Below, one piece after another: positions 16,868-25,884 of a stretch of 64,000 nt of DNA (position 1 is the first letter of the stretch; every line of letters starts with the position of its first letter). The translations under genes were made by a program, and so were the position numbers. The stretch lies in assembly GCA_022826755.1 (NCBI GenBank), contig JAJDUG010000049.1, positions 62,001 to 126,000 on the forward strand. Direction: 5' to 3'. Source of the stretch: Acidobacteriota bacterium (lineage in GTDB: Bacteria > Acidobacteriota > Terriglobia > Versatilivoradales > Versatilivoraceae). The notes under the pieces were generated by a model, which saw only the letters and a program-made list of their open reading frames with translations, made no database searches and had not been told where the DNA came from.

Positions 16868-18778
16868 CTAGACAATCACCCGGTATTCTCCGGCCCGGCG
16901 CGTCACCCGCTCCCGGTCCAGGTGCTCCAGCAGCGGAATGGCGTACTTGCGGGTAACGCCGGCCAGTTTCTTGAAGGTGGGCACGTCGATGCGGTCCTGC
17001 TGCTTCTTGTACTCCCTCAGCTTTCTCTTGACTTCCTCGATGGAGTCGGTGTGGAAGAACAGCGTCTCGTTCACCTTGACCAGCTTCTTTTGGCGAGTCA
17101 GAAGGGCCACCAGCCGCCTGCCCTGATCCCGCGGGAGAGAGACTGTCCGAATGACCTCCTCGACCGAGGGCACCTGGAGACCCGTTCCTCGGAAGGCCTG
17201 TTCAATTCTGTCCAGAGCCCGGGCTTCGTCGCCGCTCAAGCGAACCCCGGAGCCCTTGAGCCGCACCCGGTCCCGGTCCAGTTCGACCAGGTCCCGGTCA
17301 CACAATCGGGCCAGCACCGACTTGAAGACGTTCTGGGAAACGCCGGCGAACAGGCTGGAATGGAGCTGCTCCCTCGGGAGCCCGGCCGAAAGGGGTTGGC
17401 GCTGCTGGTAGTCCCGGATGAGGGCCAGGGACTGACGGCAGAGGCCATCGAAGCATTTCCGCTCCATCACTTGCAGGGGATGTTGGGCCAGCCGGCATAC
17501 CTGGCCCTCTTGAACCAATTGAGACAAGAGCTTGTGGACGGCGGTCCTGGAAAAAGGCAGTTGAGAAAGAATCCGGTCTTCGTCAATGCCCCCGGTGGCC
17601 TCCCTGGCGGCCAGGCGCCCGATCATGGTTTTCGGATCGTCCGAATCCATGGCCTGAAGGAACTCCAGTCTCCGATCCAGATCCCGTTTTCGACGGCGTC
17701 GCGGCGGAAAGATATCCAGGACCACTCCCCCTCCAACGGTGATCATGGGCGAGGTCCGACGCAGGATGAAGGAATCTCCCACCAGGGCCAGCACCGGCTT
17801 CTCCAGCTCCAGGTGCGCCAGGCCGGTTTGACCGGGAGCCAGCGTCTTCGGTTCCAGGGGACGGACTTCGGCCAGGACCTCCGCGGTGCCCAGGTGAAAC
17901 CTCACCCGGCTGCGATTCCCGAGCGTCACCGGCGAAGACTCCAGCAGCGAGAGACGGCAATCGCAGTGCGAGACGGCCCGGTAACGCCCGCAAACCGAGA
18001 GTTGCACGCCTCTGTGGACTTCGCCGACTTCCACCCCTTGAAGGTTCAGGGCGGTCCGCTGACCTGCGTCGGCCTGATCGACCTCCCGGGAATAGACCTG
18101 GAGGTGCCGCACCCGAGACCGCTTTCCGATCGGATAGAGCTCTACTTCTCCCTCCTTTCGAATGGTGCCGCTCACCAGCGTCCCGGTGACCACCGTTCCG
18201 AATCCCCTGGAGCTGAAGCATCGATCGATCGGCAATCGAAAGGGAAGATCCCGATTGCGTGGGGGCAGCCCCTCACCCAGGTCGGCCAGGGCTCGCCGGA
18301 TGGGATCCAGCCCCTCTTGACTGGATGCGCTGAAGGGAATGACGGCGGCTCCTTCCAGAAAGGAGCCGCGCAGGTAGTCCTGCAACTCCAACTGAACCAA
18401 CTCGACGATCTCCCGTTCGACCAGATCGCACTTGGTGATCACCACCAACCCTCGCGGGATGGACAGGAGCCTGCAGATATCGAAGTGTTCCCGGGTCTGC
18501 GGCATGATGGACTCGTTGGCCGCCACCACCAGCAGCACCGCATCGATTCCTCCAACGCCGGCCAGCATATTCTTGACGAAGCGCTCGTGGCCGGGAACGT
18601 CCACGAAGCCCACTCTCAACCGGTCGCCGAGCTGCAGGCTGGCAAAGCCCAGATCGATGGTGATCCCCCGCTCCTTCTCCTCTTTGAGGCGGTCAGGATC
18701 CACTCCCGTCAGCACCTTGATCAGGGTGCTTTTGCCATGATCGATATGGCCCGCCGTCCCCACTACGATGTGCTTCAT
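16868..18778 (-). CDS. selB: Selenocysteine-specific translation elongation factor
   Basis: A 636-residue SelB. GTPase motifs are G1 [13 protein letters not shown] at residue 7, G2 in [13 protein letters not shown]3 [11 protein letters not shown] and G4 TKCD. EF-Tu-like domains 2-3 follow, then about 250 residues of SelB-type winged helices that bind the SECIS RNA. It delivers Sec-tRNA to in-frame UGA codons. I took the ATG at 18778 because the G1 motif normally lies within the first 20 residues; the frame runs further upstream. selA, selD and tRNA-Sec were not found in the window, so its partners must be elsewhere. Confidence 0.93.
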   Translation of the reverse strand: MKHIVVGTAGHIDHGKSTLIKVLTGVDPDRLKEEKERGITIDLGFASLQLGDRLRVGFVDVPGHERFVKNMLAGVGGIDAVLLVVAANESIMPQTREHFDICRLLSIPRGLVVITKCDLVEREIVELVQLELQDYLRGSFLEGAAVIPFSASSQEGLDPIRRALADLGEGLPPRNRDLPFRLPIDRCFSSRGFGTVVTGTLVSGTIRKEGEVELYPIGKRSRVRHLQVYSREVDQADAGQRTALNLQGVEVGEVHRGVQLSVCGRYRAVSHCDCRLSLLESSPVTLGNRSRVRFHLGTAEVLAEVRPLEPKTLAPGQTGLAHLELEKPVLALVGDSFILRRTSPMITVGGGVVLDIFPPRRRRKRDLDRRLEFLQAMDSDDPKTMIGRLAAREATGGIDEDRILSQLPFSRTAVHKLLSQLVQEGQVCRLAQHPLQVMERKCFDGLCRQSLALIRDYQQRQPLSAGLPREQLHSSLFAGVSQNVFKSVLARLCDRDLVELDRDRVRLKGSGVRLSGDEARALDRIEQAFRGTGLQVPSVEEVIRTVSLPRDQGRRLVALLTRQKKLVKVNETLFFHTDSIEEVKRKLREYKKQQDRIDVPTFKKLAGVTRKYAIPLLEHLDRERVTRRAGEYRVIV

Positions 18779-19131
18779 GGCCCGCCAAGGGTATTTGTGA
18801 TTTTTTTTACTTGACAGATAAGAAATATAGTTTACACTCAAAACCAATTCAGCTCGGTTTCCAGTGACGCCCATTTAGAAAGCTGTTAAACCCGCGCTGG
18901 GCGTGACAAGGGAATCTTCTGGTAGCAGAGGTTCCTGAAGGAAACAGGGCCCCTTTCAGTAACGAAGTCAGTCCATCTATTCGCTGTCCTTTCCTGGGCA
19001 GCCGACCAGTAATTTTTTTTCACTTCACTGCTTTGAGGCACACCTAGGCTTTCCCCCTCCCGCCAAGTGCGGGAGGGGCGAATCTCTCTAGTCGATCGCC
19101 AAACAAAACCCACGCTCCTCAGTCTCGCTTC
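18779..19131. other. Intergenic region with GC hairpin
   Basis: No convincing gene; I looked for tRNA-Sec here and did not find its anticodon arm. The stretch is AT-richer than its surroundings. It includes a perfect hairpin at 19054-19078 and a TTGACA at about 18811 that points rightward to nothing obvious. Confidence 0.55.
19054..19078. repeat. Perfect 10-bp-stem hairpin
   Basis: CCCCTCCCGC and GCGGGAGGGG flank a five-base loop. It lies 54 bp past the galU stop. No U-run follows on either strand, so it is not a standard intrinsic terminator, though it may protect the 3' end of the galU transcript. Confidence 0.7.
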
Positions 19132-20010
19132 CTATTCGACCTGCAGTTGCCTCAGGTACTCCGCAAACTCCTTACCCAGGTCCTGTCGCTTGAGGGCAAA
19201 TTCGACGGTCGCCTCCAGAAAGCCCAGCTTGTCGCCGGCGTCATAACGCTTCCCCTCAAAACGGAGAGCGTGAATGGCCTGCCTGCGCAGCAGCCCCCGC
19301 AGCCCATGGGTGAGTTGAATCTCTCCGCCCCGGTCGGGAGCCGTCCGTCCCAGAACCTCGAAGATTTCCGGTGTCAGCAGGTAACGGCCGATGATGGCCA
19401 GGTTGGAAGGCGCCTGCTCGAAGGGAGGCTTCTCCACCAGGTCCAGCACCTTGAAGACTCCCGACTCGGCGACTCCCGCTGCCGCTTCCGGCTCAATCAC
19501 GCCGTATTGACTGATGGCGGGACCGTGCACCGCCTGAGTGGCCAGCACCGAAGTTCCGTATTTCTCGAAAACATCCATCATCTGACCGACACACGGCGTG
19601 GGCGCGTCGATGATGTCATCGCCCAGCAGCACCGCAAAGGGCTCATCGCCAACCAGTTCCCTGGCGGCCAGCACGGCGTGACCCAGTCCGAGCGCCTGCT
19701 TCTGCCGAATGAAGGAGACCGTGGCCAGATTGGAAGGCTCTCGAACCTGGCGCAGCAGATCGTCCTTCCCCCGCTCCTCCAGGGTTCTCTCCAGTTCGAA
19801 AGCCACATCGAAATGGTCCTCGATGGCGCCCTTCCCCCTGCCGGTCACGATGATCACCTGGTCGATGCCGGAGGCCACGGCCTCCTCGACCACATACTGG
19901 ATCAGGGGCTTGTCCACCAGAGGAAGCATTTCCTTGGGCTGGGCCTTGGTGGCCGGGAGAAACCGGGTCCCCAGACCAGCCGCCGGAATCACTGCCTTTC
20001 GAATCCGCAT
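19132..20010 (-). CDS. galU: UTP-glucose-1-phosphate uridylyltransferase
   Basis: A 292-residue nucleotidyltransferase that makes UDP-glucose from UTP and glucose-1-phosphate. The signature PAAGLGTRFLPATKAQPKEM is at residues 9-28; LVEKPP, IGRYLLTP and the lysine-bearing EGKRYDAGDKLGFL are also present. The ATG at 20010 follows GGGGAG. Length is normal for GalU. It lies 14 bp downstream of the aldehyde dehydrogenase gene, so the two are likely cotranscribed. It supplies UDP-glucose for envelope polysaccharide and sugar interconversion. Confidence 0.94.
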   Translation of the reverse strand: MRIRKAVIPAAGLGTRFLPATKAQPKEMLPLVDKPLIQYVVEEAVASGIDQVIIVTGRGKGAIEDHFDVAFELERTLEERGKDDLLRQVREPSNLATVSFIRQKQALGLGHAVLAARELVGDEPFAVLLGDDIIDAPTPCVGQMMDVFEKYGTSVLATQAVHGPAISQYGVIEPEAAAGVAESGVFKVLDLVEKPPFEQAPSNLAIIGRYLLTPEIFEVLGRTAPDRGGEIQLTHGLRGLLRRQAIHALRFEGKRYDAGDKLGFLEATVEFALKRQDLGKEFAEYLRQLQVE

Positions 20011-20024
20011 GGGCTCCCCGGCGT

Positions 20025-21440
20025 TCACTTCAAGTGCAGGACCACCATTTTCTGTTCCGTCATCTCCTGGATGGCGTACTTGGGGCCTTCCTTGCCGAAT
20101 CCACTCTCCTTCAGCCCGCCGTAGGGCATCAGGTCGGCTCGCCACTGGGGTCCCCAATTGACATGCAGGTTGCCGGAGTCCACCTCGCGGGCAAACTTCA
20201 TGGCCCAATCCAGGTTCTCGGTGAAGATTGCCGCGGAGAGCCCATAGTGGGTATCGTTGGCGAGCCTGACAGCCTCATCCACCGACCCGCAGGAACTCAG
20301 CGCCACCGCCGGGCCGAACAACTCCTCGCAGGAAATCCGCATGGCGGGGTCCACGTCCCCGACCAGAGTCGGCGAGTGCAGGGTCCCCTGGCGGTCACCA
20401 CCGGCCAGAAGGCGGGCTCCACCGGTGACGGCCTCCTGCACCCAGGACTGCACGCGCTCGGCGTCGGACTCCCGGATCATGGGCCCCATGCTGATGCCGT
20501 CGCTCAGCGGGTCGCCGAAACTCATGGACTCCACCTTGGGACTCAAGGCTTCGCCGAGTTCTTCATAGATGTCGGAAAGCGCCAGGACTCTCTGGGCGCT
20601 GATGCAAACCTGGCCGGCATTGCTGTAGCCGGTGGCCAGAATGGCCTGGCACACCTTCTCCAGGTCGGCATCGGGCATGACGACCAGCGGGGCGTTGCTG
20701 CCCAGCTCCATGGTGACCTTCTTCAGACCGGCCGTCTTGCAGATGTCTTCCCCCACGTCCCGGCTACCGGTAAAGGTGATCTTCCGCACCCGCCGATCGG
20801 CGCACAGGGCGCGGCCTATTTGCCCCCCGCCGCCGGTGATGCATTGAACGGCCGGCGGCGGGAACCCGGCCTCGAGCATGATCTCAGTGAGCTTCAACGC
20901 CGACAGCGGCGTGTCGCTGGCAGGCTTGATGATCACGCTGTTCCCCGCGGCCAGGGCGGGCCCCACCTTGTGGGCCACCAGGTTCAGCGGGAAATTGAAG
21001 GGTGTCACGGCGGCCACCACGCCGCAGGGAACCCGCAGGGTGAAGCCCAGGCGGTTGCCCGAGCCGGGTGCGCCGCCCAGGGGAATCATCTCGCCCGTCA
21101 CCCGTTTCGCCTCTTCGGCCGAGGCCTCCAGGGTCTGGGCGGCCCGCGAGGCCTCTACCCGGGCTTCCCCGATGATCTTGCCTTCTTCCAGGGTGATGGT
21201 CCTGGCCAGGTCCTCGCAGCGCTCCTCCACCAGCCGGGTGGCTTTGGCCAGAAGTTGGTACCGCTCGTAGGCGTCCATCCGTCTCATGATGTCAGCACCC
21301 TGCCGGGCGGTTTCCAGCGCGCTGTCCACGTCAGCCAGACTGGATCGAGGCACGGTATCTACCACGCTGCCGTCAAAGGGATTTCTTACTTCGATCTTTT
21401 CGGGTCTTTCGACCCATTGGTCCGCCAGGAACATTTTCAT
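20025..21440 (-). CDS. NAD(P)-dependent aldehyde dehydrogenase
   Basis: A 471-residue member of the ALDH superfamily. Cofactor segments are TPFNFPLNLVAHKVGPALAA and KPASDTPLSALK, the TGSRDVG turn is present, the general-base glutamate lies in VTMELGSNAP, and the nucleophilic cysteine is in YSNAGQVCISAQRV. ISCEELFGP is the conserved C-terminal motif. The glycine-asparagine pattern around Cys resembles non-phosphorylating glyceraldehyde-3-phosphate, lactaldehyde or succinate-semialdehyde dehydrogenases; I cannot choose. The ATG at 21440 lies behind GGGGGTG. It precedes galU closely. Confidence 0.9.
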   Translation of the reverse strand: MKMFLADQWVERPEKIEVRNPFDGSVVDTVPRSSLADVDSALETARQGADIMRRMDAYERYQLLAKATRLVEERCEDLARTITLEEGKIIGEARVEASRAAQTLEASAEEAKRVTGEMIPLGGAPGSGNRLGFTLRVPCGVVAAVTPFNFPLNLVAHKVGPALAAGNSVIIKPASDTPLSALKLTEIMLEAGFPPPAVQCITGGGGQIGRALCADRRVRKITFTGSRDVGEDICKTAGLKKVTMELGSNAPLVVMPDADLEKVCQAILATGYSNAGQVCISAQRVLALSDIYEELGEALSPKVESMSFGDPLSDGISMGPMIRESDAERVQSWVQEAVTGGARLLAGGDRQGTLHSPTLVGDVDPAMRISCEELFGPAVALSSCGSVDEAVRLANDTHYGLSAAIFTENLDWAMKFAREVDSGNLHVNWGPQWRADLMPYGGLKESGFGKEGPKYAIQEMTEQKMVVLHLK

Positions 21441-21510
21441 CTCGAACACCCCCAAGTCATGTCGATGGTGGAGGCCATTCTACACGCGGCCCGGGCGAAC
21501 GGCCAGAAGA

Positions 21511-21776
21511 CAGTGGAGAGTGAAGTGTGAAGTTTGAAGGGTGAAGTTTGAAGGGTGAAGTTCGAAGTTCGAAGTTTGGAGAGGGGTCAGCGGAGGGTCT
21601 TGGGAGCAGACAAGCGACGTGCTACGACGACGTAGCGAAATGAAGCCCACCCGGGAGCGCGGGCGTCCCGCCCGCACAATTCCTGGCACAGCCTCGGCCA
21701 TCCGGTGTTTGCTTGTTCCCGAAACCCTCGGCTGACCACCCCCCACTCTCCACTCTTCACTCTCCACTCTCCACTG
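21511..21776. repeat. 266-bp MITE-like stretch with GTGAAG/CTTCAC ends
   Basis: The left end CAGTGGAGAGTGAAG has an inverted counterpart in the right end (21755-21776, CTTCACTCTCCACT then CTCCACTG). The left arm continues as an imperfect tandem run of GTGAAGTTTGAAG-type units to about 21575. The middle carries a GC palindrome (21651-21680) also present twice near 61.7 kb. Non-coding. Confidence 0.65.
21651..21680 (+). repeat. GC palindromic repeat unit, copy 1
   Basis: CCGGGAGCGCGGGCGTCCCG followed by CCCGCACAAT. The same 30 bp occur at 61671-61700, and its core recurs inverted at 61856-61881. The GCGGGCG/CGCCCGC core can form a hairpin, as in REP-type repeats. Confidence 0.8.
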
Positions 21777-21861
21777 CAGTTTGGTTTATACTGGCTTACT
21801 CGCCGGCCCGCGAGGACTGGGGGCCGACGCGCAGACCGTCCCCATCGAAGAGGAACCCGGA

Positions 21862-22707
21862 ATGACCACCTCCAGGAACGTCGACATCTACGAAGAAATC
21901 ACCCGCCTGCGCCAACAGGGAAAACGGGCGGCGCTGGCCACCATCATTCAGATCCGGGGGTCGGTGCCGAGCTTTGAGACCGCCAAGATCCTGGTGCGCG
22001 AGGACGGTTCCACCCTGGGCACGGTCGGCGGCGGCTGTGTGGAAAACGACGTCTGGAAGGCTGCCCGCCAGGTGATGGTGGCGGAAAAGCCCAAGCGGCT
22101 GCTCTTCGACCTGACGGACACTTCCAACCTGGAGGCCGGACTGATCTGCGGCGGCAAGGTCGAGGTCTTTGTGGAACCCATCCTGGCCACTCCCACGGTC
22201 TACATCTTCGGGGCCGGCCACGTCTCCAAGTTCATCTCCAAGGTGGCGGTGCTGGCCGGCTTCAACTCGGTCATCATCGACAATCGCCCCCAGTACGCCA
22301 ACGCCGAGCGCTTCCCCGAAGCCAGCCGGATCTACTCGGAGAGCTTCGAGGCGGCCTTTGAAGCCATCCATCCCAACGAGTTTTCCTACATCGTGATCGT
22401 CACCCGAGGCCATCAGGAAGACCAGACCGTCCTCGGCTGGGCCGCGGGCACCCGGGCGCGCTACATCGGCATGATCGGAAGCAAGGTCAAGAAGAGGACG
22501 TTGTTTCGGAACCTGCGGGAGGAGGGCATTCCCCAGGAAGCGCTGGATCGGGTCCAATCCCCCATGGGGGTTGAAATCAACGCCATTCTGCCCGAGGAAA
22601 TCGCCGTGAGCGTGGTGGCTCAGATGATCGAGTACAGGCGCTTCAAACCGGGAACTCGGTCTTCTCGCTCCCCGGTGCGGGCCGCCGCAGTTGCCGCCGG
22701 CGCCTGA
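21862..22707 (+). CDS. XdhC/CoxI family protein
   Basis: A 281-residue protein with the two usual parts: an N-terminal XdhC/CoxI domain (AALATIIQIRGSVPSFETAK, GTVGGGCVENDVW, LICGGKVEVFVEP) and a C-terminal Rossmann domain (VYIFGAGHVSKFI, VIVTRGHQEDQTVLGWA, YIGMIGSKVKKRTL). XdhC-type chaperones sulfurate and insert molybdenum cofactor into xanthine dehydrogenase-family enzymes. No such enzyme is encoded nearby. The ATG at 21862 follows GAGGAACCCGGA; the open frame starts 27 codons earlier, inside repeat DNA. Confidence 0.88.
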   Translation: MTTSRNVDIYEEITRLRQQGKRAALATIIQIRGSVPSFETAKILVREDGSTLGTVGGGCVENDVWKAARQVMVAEKPKRLLFDLTDTSNLEAGLICGGKVEVFVEPILATPTVYIFGAGHVSKFISKVAVLAGFNSVIIDNRPQYANAERFPEASRIYSESFEAAFEAIHPNEFSYIVIVTRGHQEDQTVLGWAAGTRARYIGMIGSKVKKRTLFRNLREEGIPQEALDRVQSPMGVEINAILPEEIAVSVVAQMIEYRRFKPGTRSSRSPVRAAAVAAGA

Positions 22708-22743
22708 GCACGTCCCCGGGTCAGGACCTGAATGAGCCGCCGT

Positions 22744-23763
22744 TTACATGCCGCGCCCATCCACGCCCACATATTTCCTGACCCCCGCCATCAGGGCTTC
22801 GAATTCAGCCGGCAGCAGTGACTGAGGTCCGTCGGAGAAGGCCTCCTCCGGCTTGGGGTGAACCTCCACCAGCAGGCCGTGGGCGCCCACGGCGACTGCC
22901 GCGTTGGAAACGGGAGCAATGAGGTTGCGCTTGCCGGTGCCGTGGCTGGGGTCCACCACCACCGGCAGGTGGGAGAGCTGCTGCAGGGCCGGCACGGCCG
23001 AGATGTCGAGCGTGTTGCGGGTGTAGGTCTCGAAGGTGCGGATGCCGCGCTCGCAGAGGATGACCTGGGAATTGCCCTGGGAGACGATGTATTCCGCCGA
23101 CATGAGGAATTCCTTGAGCGTCGACATCATGCCCCGCTTCAGCAGGACGGGCTTCCGGGTCCTGCCCAGCCGCTTCAGCAGGGCAAAGTTCTGCATGTTC
23201 CTGGCTCCGACCTGGAAGATGTCGGTGTATTGGTTCACCAGGTCGACGTTCTCCGTATTGACGACCTCGGTAATGATCTTGAGTCCGGTGCGCTCCCGAG
23301 CCTCCGCCAGCAGCTTCAGCCCTTCCTCCTCCAGGCCCTGGAAATCGTAGGGAGAGGTCCGCGGCTTGTAGGCCCCGCCTCGGAGAACCTTGGCGCCGGC
23401 GGCCTTGACGCTTTCGGCCGTCTTCATGAGCTGTTCCCGGTACTCCACCGAGCAGGGACCGGCCATGACCACGAACTGGTCCCCTCCGATGGTGAAACCG
23501 TCCATCCGGATAACGGTGCGCTCCTGCTTCAACTCCCTGCCCACCAGCTTGAAGGGCTGCTGGATGGGAATGACCGACTCCACTCCGGGGACCGATTCCA
23601 TGACCGAGATGACCCGGTCCTTGTCTTTGCCGTCGCCGACGGCGCCGATGACCACGCGTTCCGCACCCTGGATGGGATGGGCGGCATAGCCGAAACTCTT
23701 GATTTTGTCGCACACGTAATCCACCTGTTGGCTGGTAGCCTGCCGGATCATGGAAATGATCAT
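22744..23763 (-). CDS. aroF: 3-deoxy-7-phosphoheptulonate (DAHP) synthase
   Basis: A 339-residue type I-beta DAHP synthase, the first enzyme of the shikimate pathway. An N-terminal ferredoxin-like domain (residues 1-75) precedes the barrel. Barrel motifs are [34 protein letters not shown] and [12 protein letters not shown]. The ATG at 23763 has AAGGAGTG nine bases upstream. An aromatic-rich leader ORF and a classic intrinsic terminator lie directly upstream, so expression is probably controlled by attenuation. The gene is divergent from folD. The symbol is by function; paralogue naming varies. Confidence 0.92.
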   Translation of the reverse strand: MIISMIRQATSQQVDYVCDKIKSFGYAAHPIQGAERVVIGAVGDGKDKDRVISVMESVPGVESVIPIQQPFKLVGRELKQERTVIRMDGFTIGGDQFVVMAGPCSVEYREQLMKTAESVKAAGAKVLRGGAYKPRTSPYDFQGLEEEGLKLLAEARERTGLKIITEVVNTENVDLVNQYTDIFQVGARNMQNFALLKRLGRTRKPVLLKRGMMSTLKEFLMSAEYIVSQGNSQVILCERGIRTFETYTRNTLDISAVPALQQLSHLPVVVDPSHGTGKRNLIAPVSNAAVAVGAHGLLVEVHPKPEEAFSDGPQSLLPAEFEALMAGVRKYVGVDGRGM

Positions 23764-23781
23764 GAGACACTCCTTAACCGC

Positions 23782-23808
23782 AAAAAAGCCCGCCGGGGGG
23801 GCGGGCTT
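23782..23808 (-). terminator. Leader terminator (attenuator) upstream of DAHP synthase
   Basis: On the minus strand AAGCCCGCC, a five-C loop and GGCGGGCTT form a perfect 9-bp stem ending in a T6 run. It lies between the leader ORF and the aro ribosome site, 19 bases before the start codon, so it would stop transcription inside the gene's own leader unless an alternative structure forms. Confidence 0.85.
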
Positions 23809-23840
23809 GAATTCATTCCAAGGATCATCCTCAGCTCGAT

Positions 23841-23954
23841 TCAATCCGCCCGCCTGCCCCGAAAAACCCAGGACAGGCTGCTAAAGGAACCGAAGCTGGA
23901 ATAAGGCCGATTCTGGCACGGCGTCGGTCGGCGGACTTCAAAACCCGACCGCAT
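23841..23954 (-). CDS. Putative aromatic-rich leader peptide
   Basis: A 37-codon ORF ends 33 bases before the terminator stem upstream of the DAHP synthase gene. Its second half reads [14 protein letters not shown], so it has one Tyr, three Phe and one Trp codon within 14 codons, immediately before and over the 5' arm of the first leader hairpin. Ribosome stalling there when aromatic aminoacyl-tRNAs are scarce would favour the antiterminator. No clear ribosome site precedes the ATG; TCTAAA seven bases upstream could be a -10 element for leaderless expression, or the true start may differ. Confidence 0.6.
   Translation of the reverse strand: MRSGFEVRRPTPCQNRPYSSFGSFSSLSWVFRGRRAD
23848..23878 (-). 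promoter_or_regulatory. Competing antiterminator and anti-antiterminator arms
   Basis: On the minus strand, GCCTGTCC (23878-23871) can pair with GGGCAGGC (23859-23852, one G-U). The overlapping GGCGGGC (23854-23848) is complementary to GCCCGCC of the terminator (23806-23800). The two pairings exclude each other, as in trp/phe-type attenuators. Base pairing is read directly; the regulatory role is inference. Confidence 0.7.
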
Positions 23955-24256
23955 TGTCAGTTTAGAGATGACAGTTTGCGAAGACACGGACAAGCTCCAT
24001 GGCCAATTCACCGTACCTGGCCTGCACAGCCATCATAGTCCATCCATGGGCATTGTCAATACGAAATGGGATCCCCGGGATTCGGCGCGCTCTCCTCTCG
24101 GGCCGCCACTACAGTCCGTCCCTCCAATCCCCGGAATCCATGCTACCATTTTTCCCTGGCGATCCCGGCCGTTGCCGCTGGTGCGCAAGGACGGCGCCGG
24201 CCGCCGATTTTCCTTCCAAGTTCCCGTCGACCCGGAGGTTGGCCCGACCGCTCGCC

Positions 24257-25192
24257 ATGACAGCCAAGATCATCGACGGCAAAAGAATCGGACAGGAAAT
24301 CAGGGAGGAAGTGCGCCTTGAAGTGGCGCACCTGAAAGACAGGGGGGTGGTTCCCGGCCTGGCCGCCGTGCTGGTGGGCAGCCACCCGGCTTCCCGCGTC
24401 TATGTCAGGAACAAGATCAAGGCCTGCCAATCGCTGGGCGTCTACAGCGAACTGGTGACGCTGCCGGAGGAGACCACCACGGCCCAACTCCTGGAATGTG
24501 TCTCCGATCTGAACCGGCGGGACTCGATCCACGGCATCCTGGTTCAGTTGCCGCTGCCGGGGCAGATAGACGAGCAGGCCGTGCTGCTGGCCATCGACCC
24601 CGCCAAGGACGTGGACGGCCTGCACCCCATGAATGCCGGAGCACTGGCTTTGGGCCGGGAGGGATTGCGGCCCTGCACCCCGAGCGGGGTCATGGAGGTC
24701 CTTCGCCGGGAGGGGGTTCCCCTCCAGGGCGCCCGCGCCGTGGTGATCGGGCGCAGCAACCTGGTGGGCAAGCCGCTGGGCCTGCTGTTGTTGCAACAGC
24801 ACGCCACGGTCACCTTCTGCCACTCCAGGACCCGGGACCTGGCAACGGTCGCCAGGTCCGCGGACATACTGGTGGCAGCCGTGGGTAGACCGGCCATGGT
24901 GACGGCCGATTTCGTCAAGCCCGGAGCCGTGGTCATCGACGTCGGAATCAACCGGGTCGAGGGGGACGGACTGGAAAGACTGCTCGCGGCAGACCCTTCG
25001 CTGCAGGCTCGATATGAACGCAACCGCAGCAGGGGAAACCACTCGGTCCTGGTGGGCGACGTCCAGTGGTCCGGCGTCTCCCGAGTGGCCTCCGCCGCCA
25101 CCCCGGTTCCCGGGGGCGTCGGTCCACTGACCATCGCGCTTCTGATGAAGAACACGGTTCAGGCCGCCGGACAGCAGTACTTCGGCAATTGA
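24257..25192 (+). CDS. folD: Bifunctional methylenetetrahydrofolate dehydrogenase/cyclohydrolase
   Basis: A 311-residue FolD, interconverting 5,10-methylene- and 10-formyl-tetrahydrofolate. The catalytic lysine region is SRVYVRNKIKACQSLG, then GILVQLPLPGQID, KDVDGLHPMN, PCTPSGVMEVL and the NADP motif VVIGRSNLVGKPLGLLL. ATPVPGGVGPLTIA is at the C-terminus. Length is slightly above the usual 285-300 because of an insertion around residues 240-265 (DGLERLLAADPSLQARYERN). The ATG at 24257 begins the conserved N-terminus; GGAGG lies rather far upstream (about 18 bases). Confidence 0.93.
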   Translation: MTAKIIDGKRIGQEIREEVRLEVAHLKDRGVVPGLAAVLVGSHPASRVYVRNKIKACQSLGVYSELVTLPEETTTAQLLECVSDLNRRDSIHGILVQLPLPGQIDEQAVLLAIDPAKDVDGLHPMNAGALALGREGLRPCTPSGVMEVLRREGVPLQGARAVVIGRSNLVGKPLGLLLLQQHATVTFCHSRTRDLATVARSADILVAAVGRPAMVTADFVKPGAVVIDVGINRVEGDGLERLLAADPSLQARYERNRSRGNHSVLVGDVQWSGVSRVASAATPVPGGVGPLTIALLMKNTVQAAGQQYFGN

Positions 25193-25272
25193 CGCTAGTC
25201 CGGATTTCTCGCCGGGTTGCTCAGCGGCGCGGCCACGCTGGTTGGAAATAGCAACTTCGACAGCCCTGAGCT

Positions 25273-25884
25273 ATGCTTAGAGTAGGCTTGACGGGGGGAA
25301 TCGCCTCCGGAAAATCAACGGTCTGCCACCGGCTTGCAGAGCACGGTTTCGACGTGATTGACGCCGACCGAGTGGCCCACGGCCTGATTCGGAAAGGGCA
25401 ATCCTGCTTCGACCCGGTGGTGGCCGCCTTCGGGACCCGGATCCTGGATGCGGATGGAGAAATCGACCGGAACCTTCTGGGCCAGGTGGTGTTCAACGAC
25501 CCGGCCCGCCTGCACGAGCTGAACGCTCTGGTGCATCCGGAAGTCATGCGGAGCATTCTGGAGCAACTCGACCGGATGGAACAATCCCATCCACCCTCGA
25601 AGGCGGTGGTGGACGCCTCGCTCATGATCGAGTCCGGCTTCCACAAGCAGTTCAAACACCTGATTGTGGTCAGTTGCGGCGCCGACCAGCAGGTGGAGCG
25701 CCTGATGGAGAGGAATCGGCTCTCCCGGGCCCAGGCGCTGCAGCGCATCGGGCTGCAGTGGCCCTTGCAGGCCAAGCTGCCGCTGGCTACGGTCGTGATC
25801 GACAATTCGGGGACCCTGGAGCAAACCCGTCGACAGGTGGACCGGCTGCTGGAGAGGCTGGAGTCGGAGAAGGCCAATTGCTGA
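25273..25884 (+). CDS. coaE: Dephospho-CoA kinase
   Basis: A 203-residue kinase for the last step of CoA synthesis. The P-loop GLTGGIASGKST is at residue 5, then DVIDADRVAHGL, the lid/CoA region FNDPARLHELNALVHPEV, VVDASLMIESG and ERLMERNRLSRAQALQRI. Length is normal. The downstream dsbD-like gene begins 7 bases before the coaE stop, so the two are translationally coupled. Confidence 0.93.
   Translation: MLRVGLTGGIASGKSTVCHRLAEHGFDVIDADRVAHGLIRKGQSCFDPVVAAFGTRILDADGEIDRNLLGQVVFNDPARLHELNALVHPEVMRSILEQLDRMEQSHPPSKAVVDASLMIESGFHKQFKHLIVVSCGADQQVERLMERNRLSRAQALQRIGLQWPLQAKLPLATVVIDNSGTLEQTRRQVDRLLERLESEKANC

Noticed and set aside
18811-18838. Rightward promoter TTGACA...TACACT upstream of selB
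   Set aside because: Spacer is 16 bp and there is no rightward gene downstream to transcribe, so it is probably chance in AT-rich DNA.
18886-19113. 75-codon ORF between selB and galU
   Set aside because: No ribosome site, no recognisable composition or motif, and it runs through a hairpin.
18779-19131. Possible tRNA-Sec next to selB
   Set aside because: No acceptor stem, TCA anticodon loop or T-arm motif could be found on either strand.
25197-25220. Sequence resembling the 20-bp TIR of the 5.9-kb element
   Set aside because: It has about five mismatches in 24 bases, has no partner end nearby, and could be chance; kept only as a side note.
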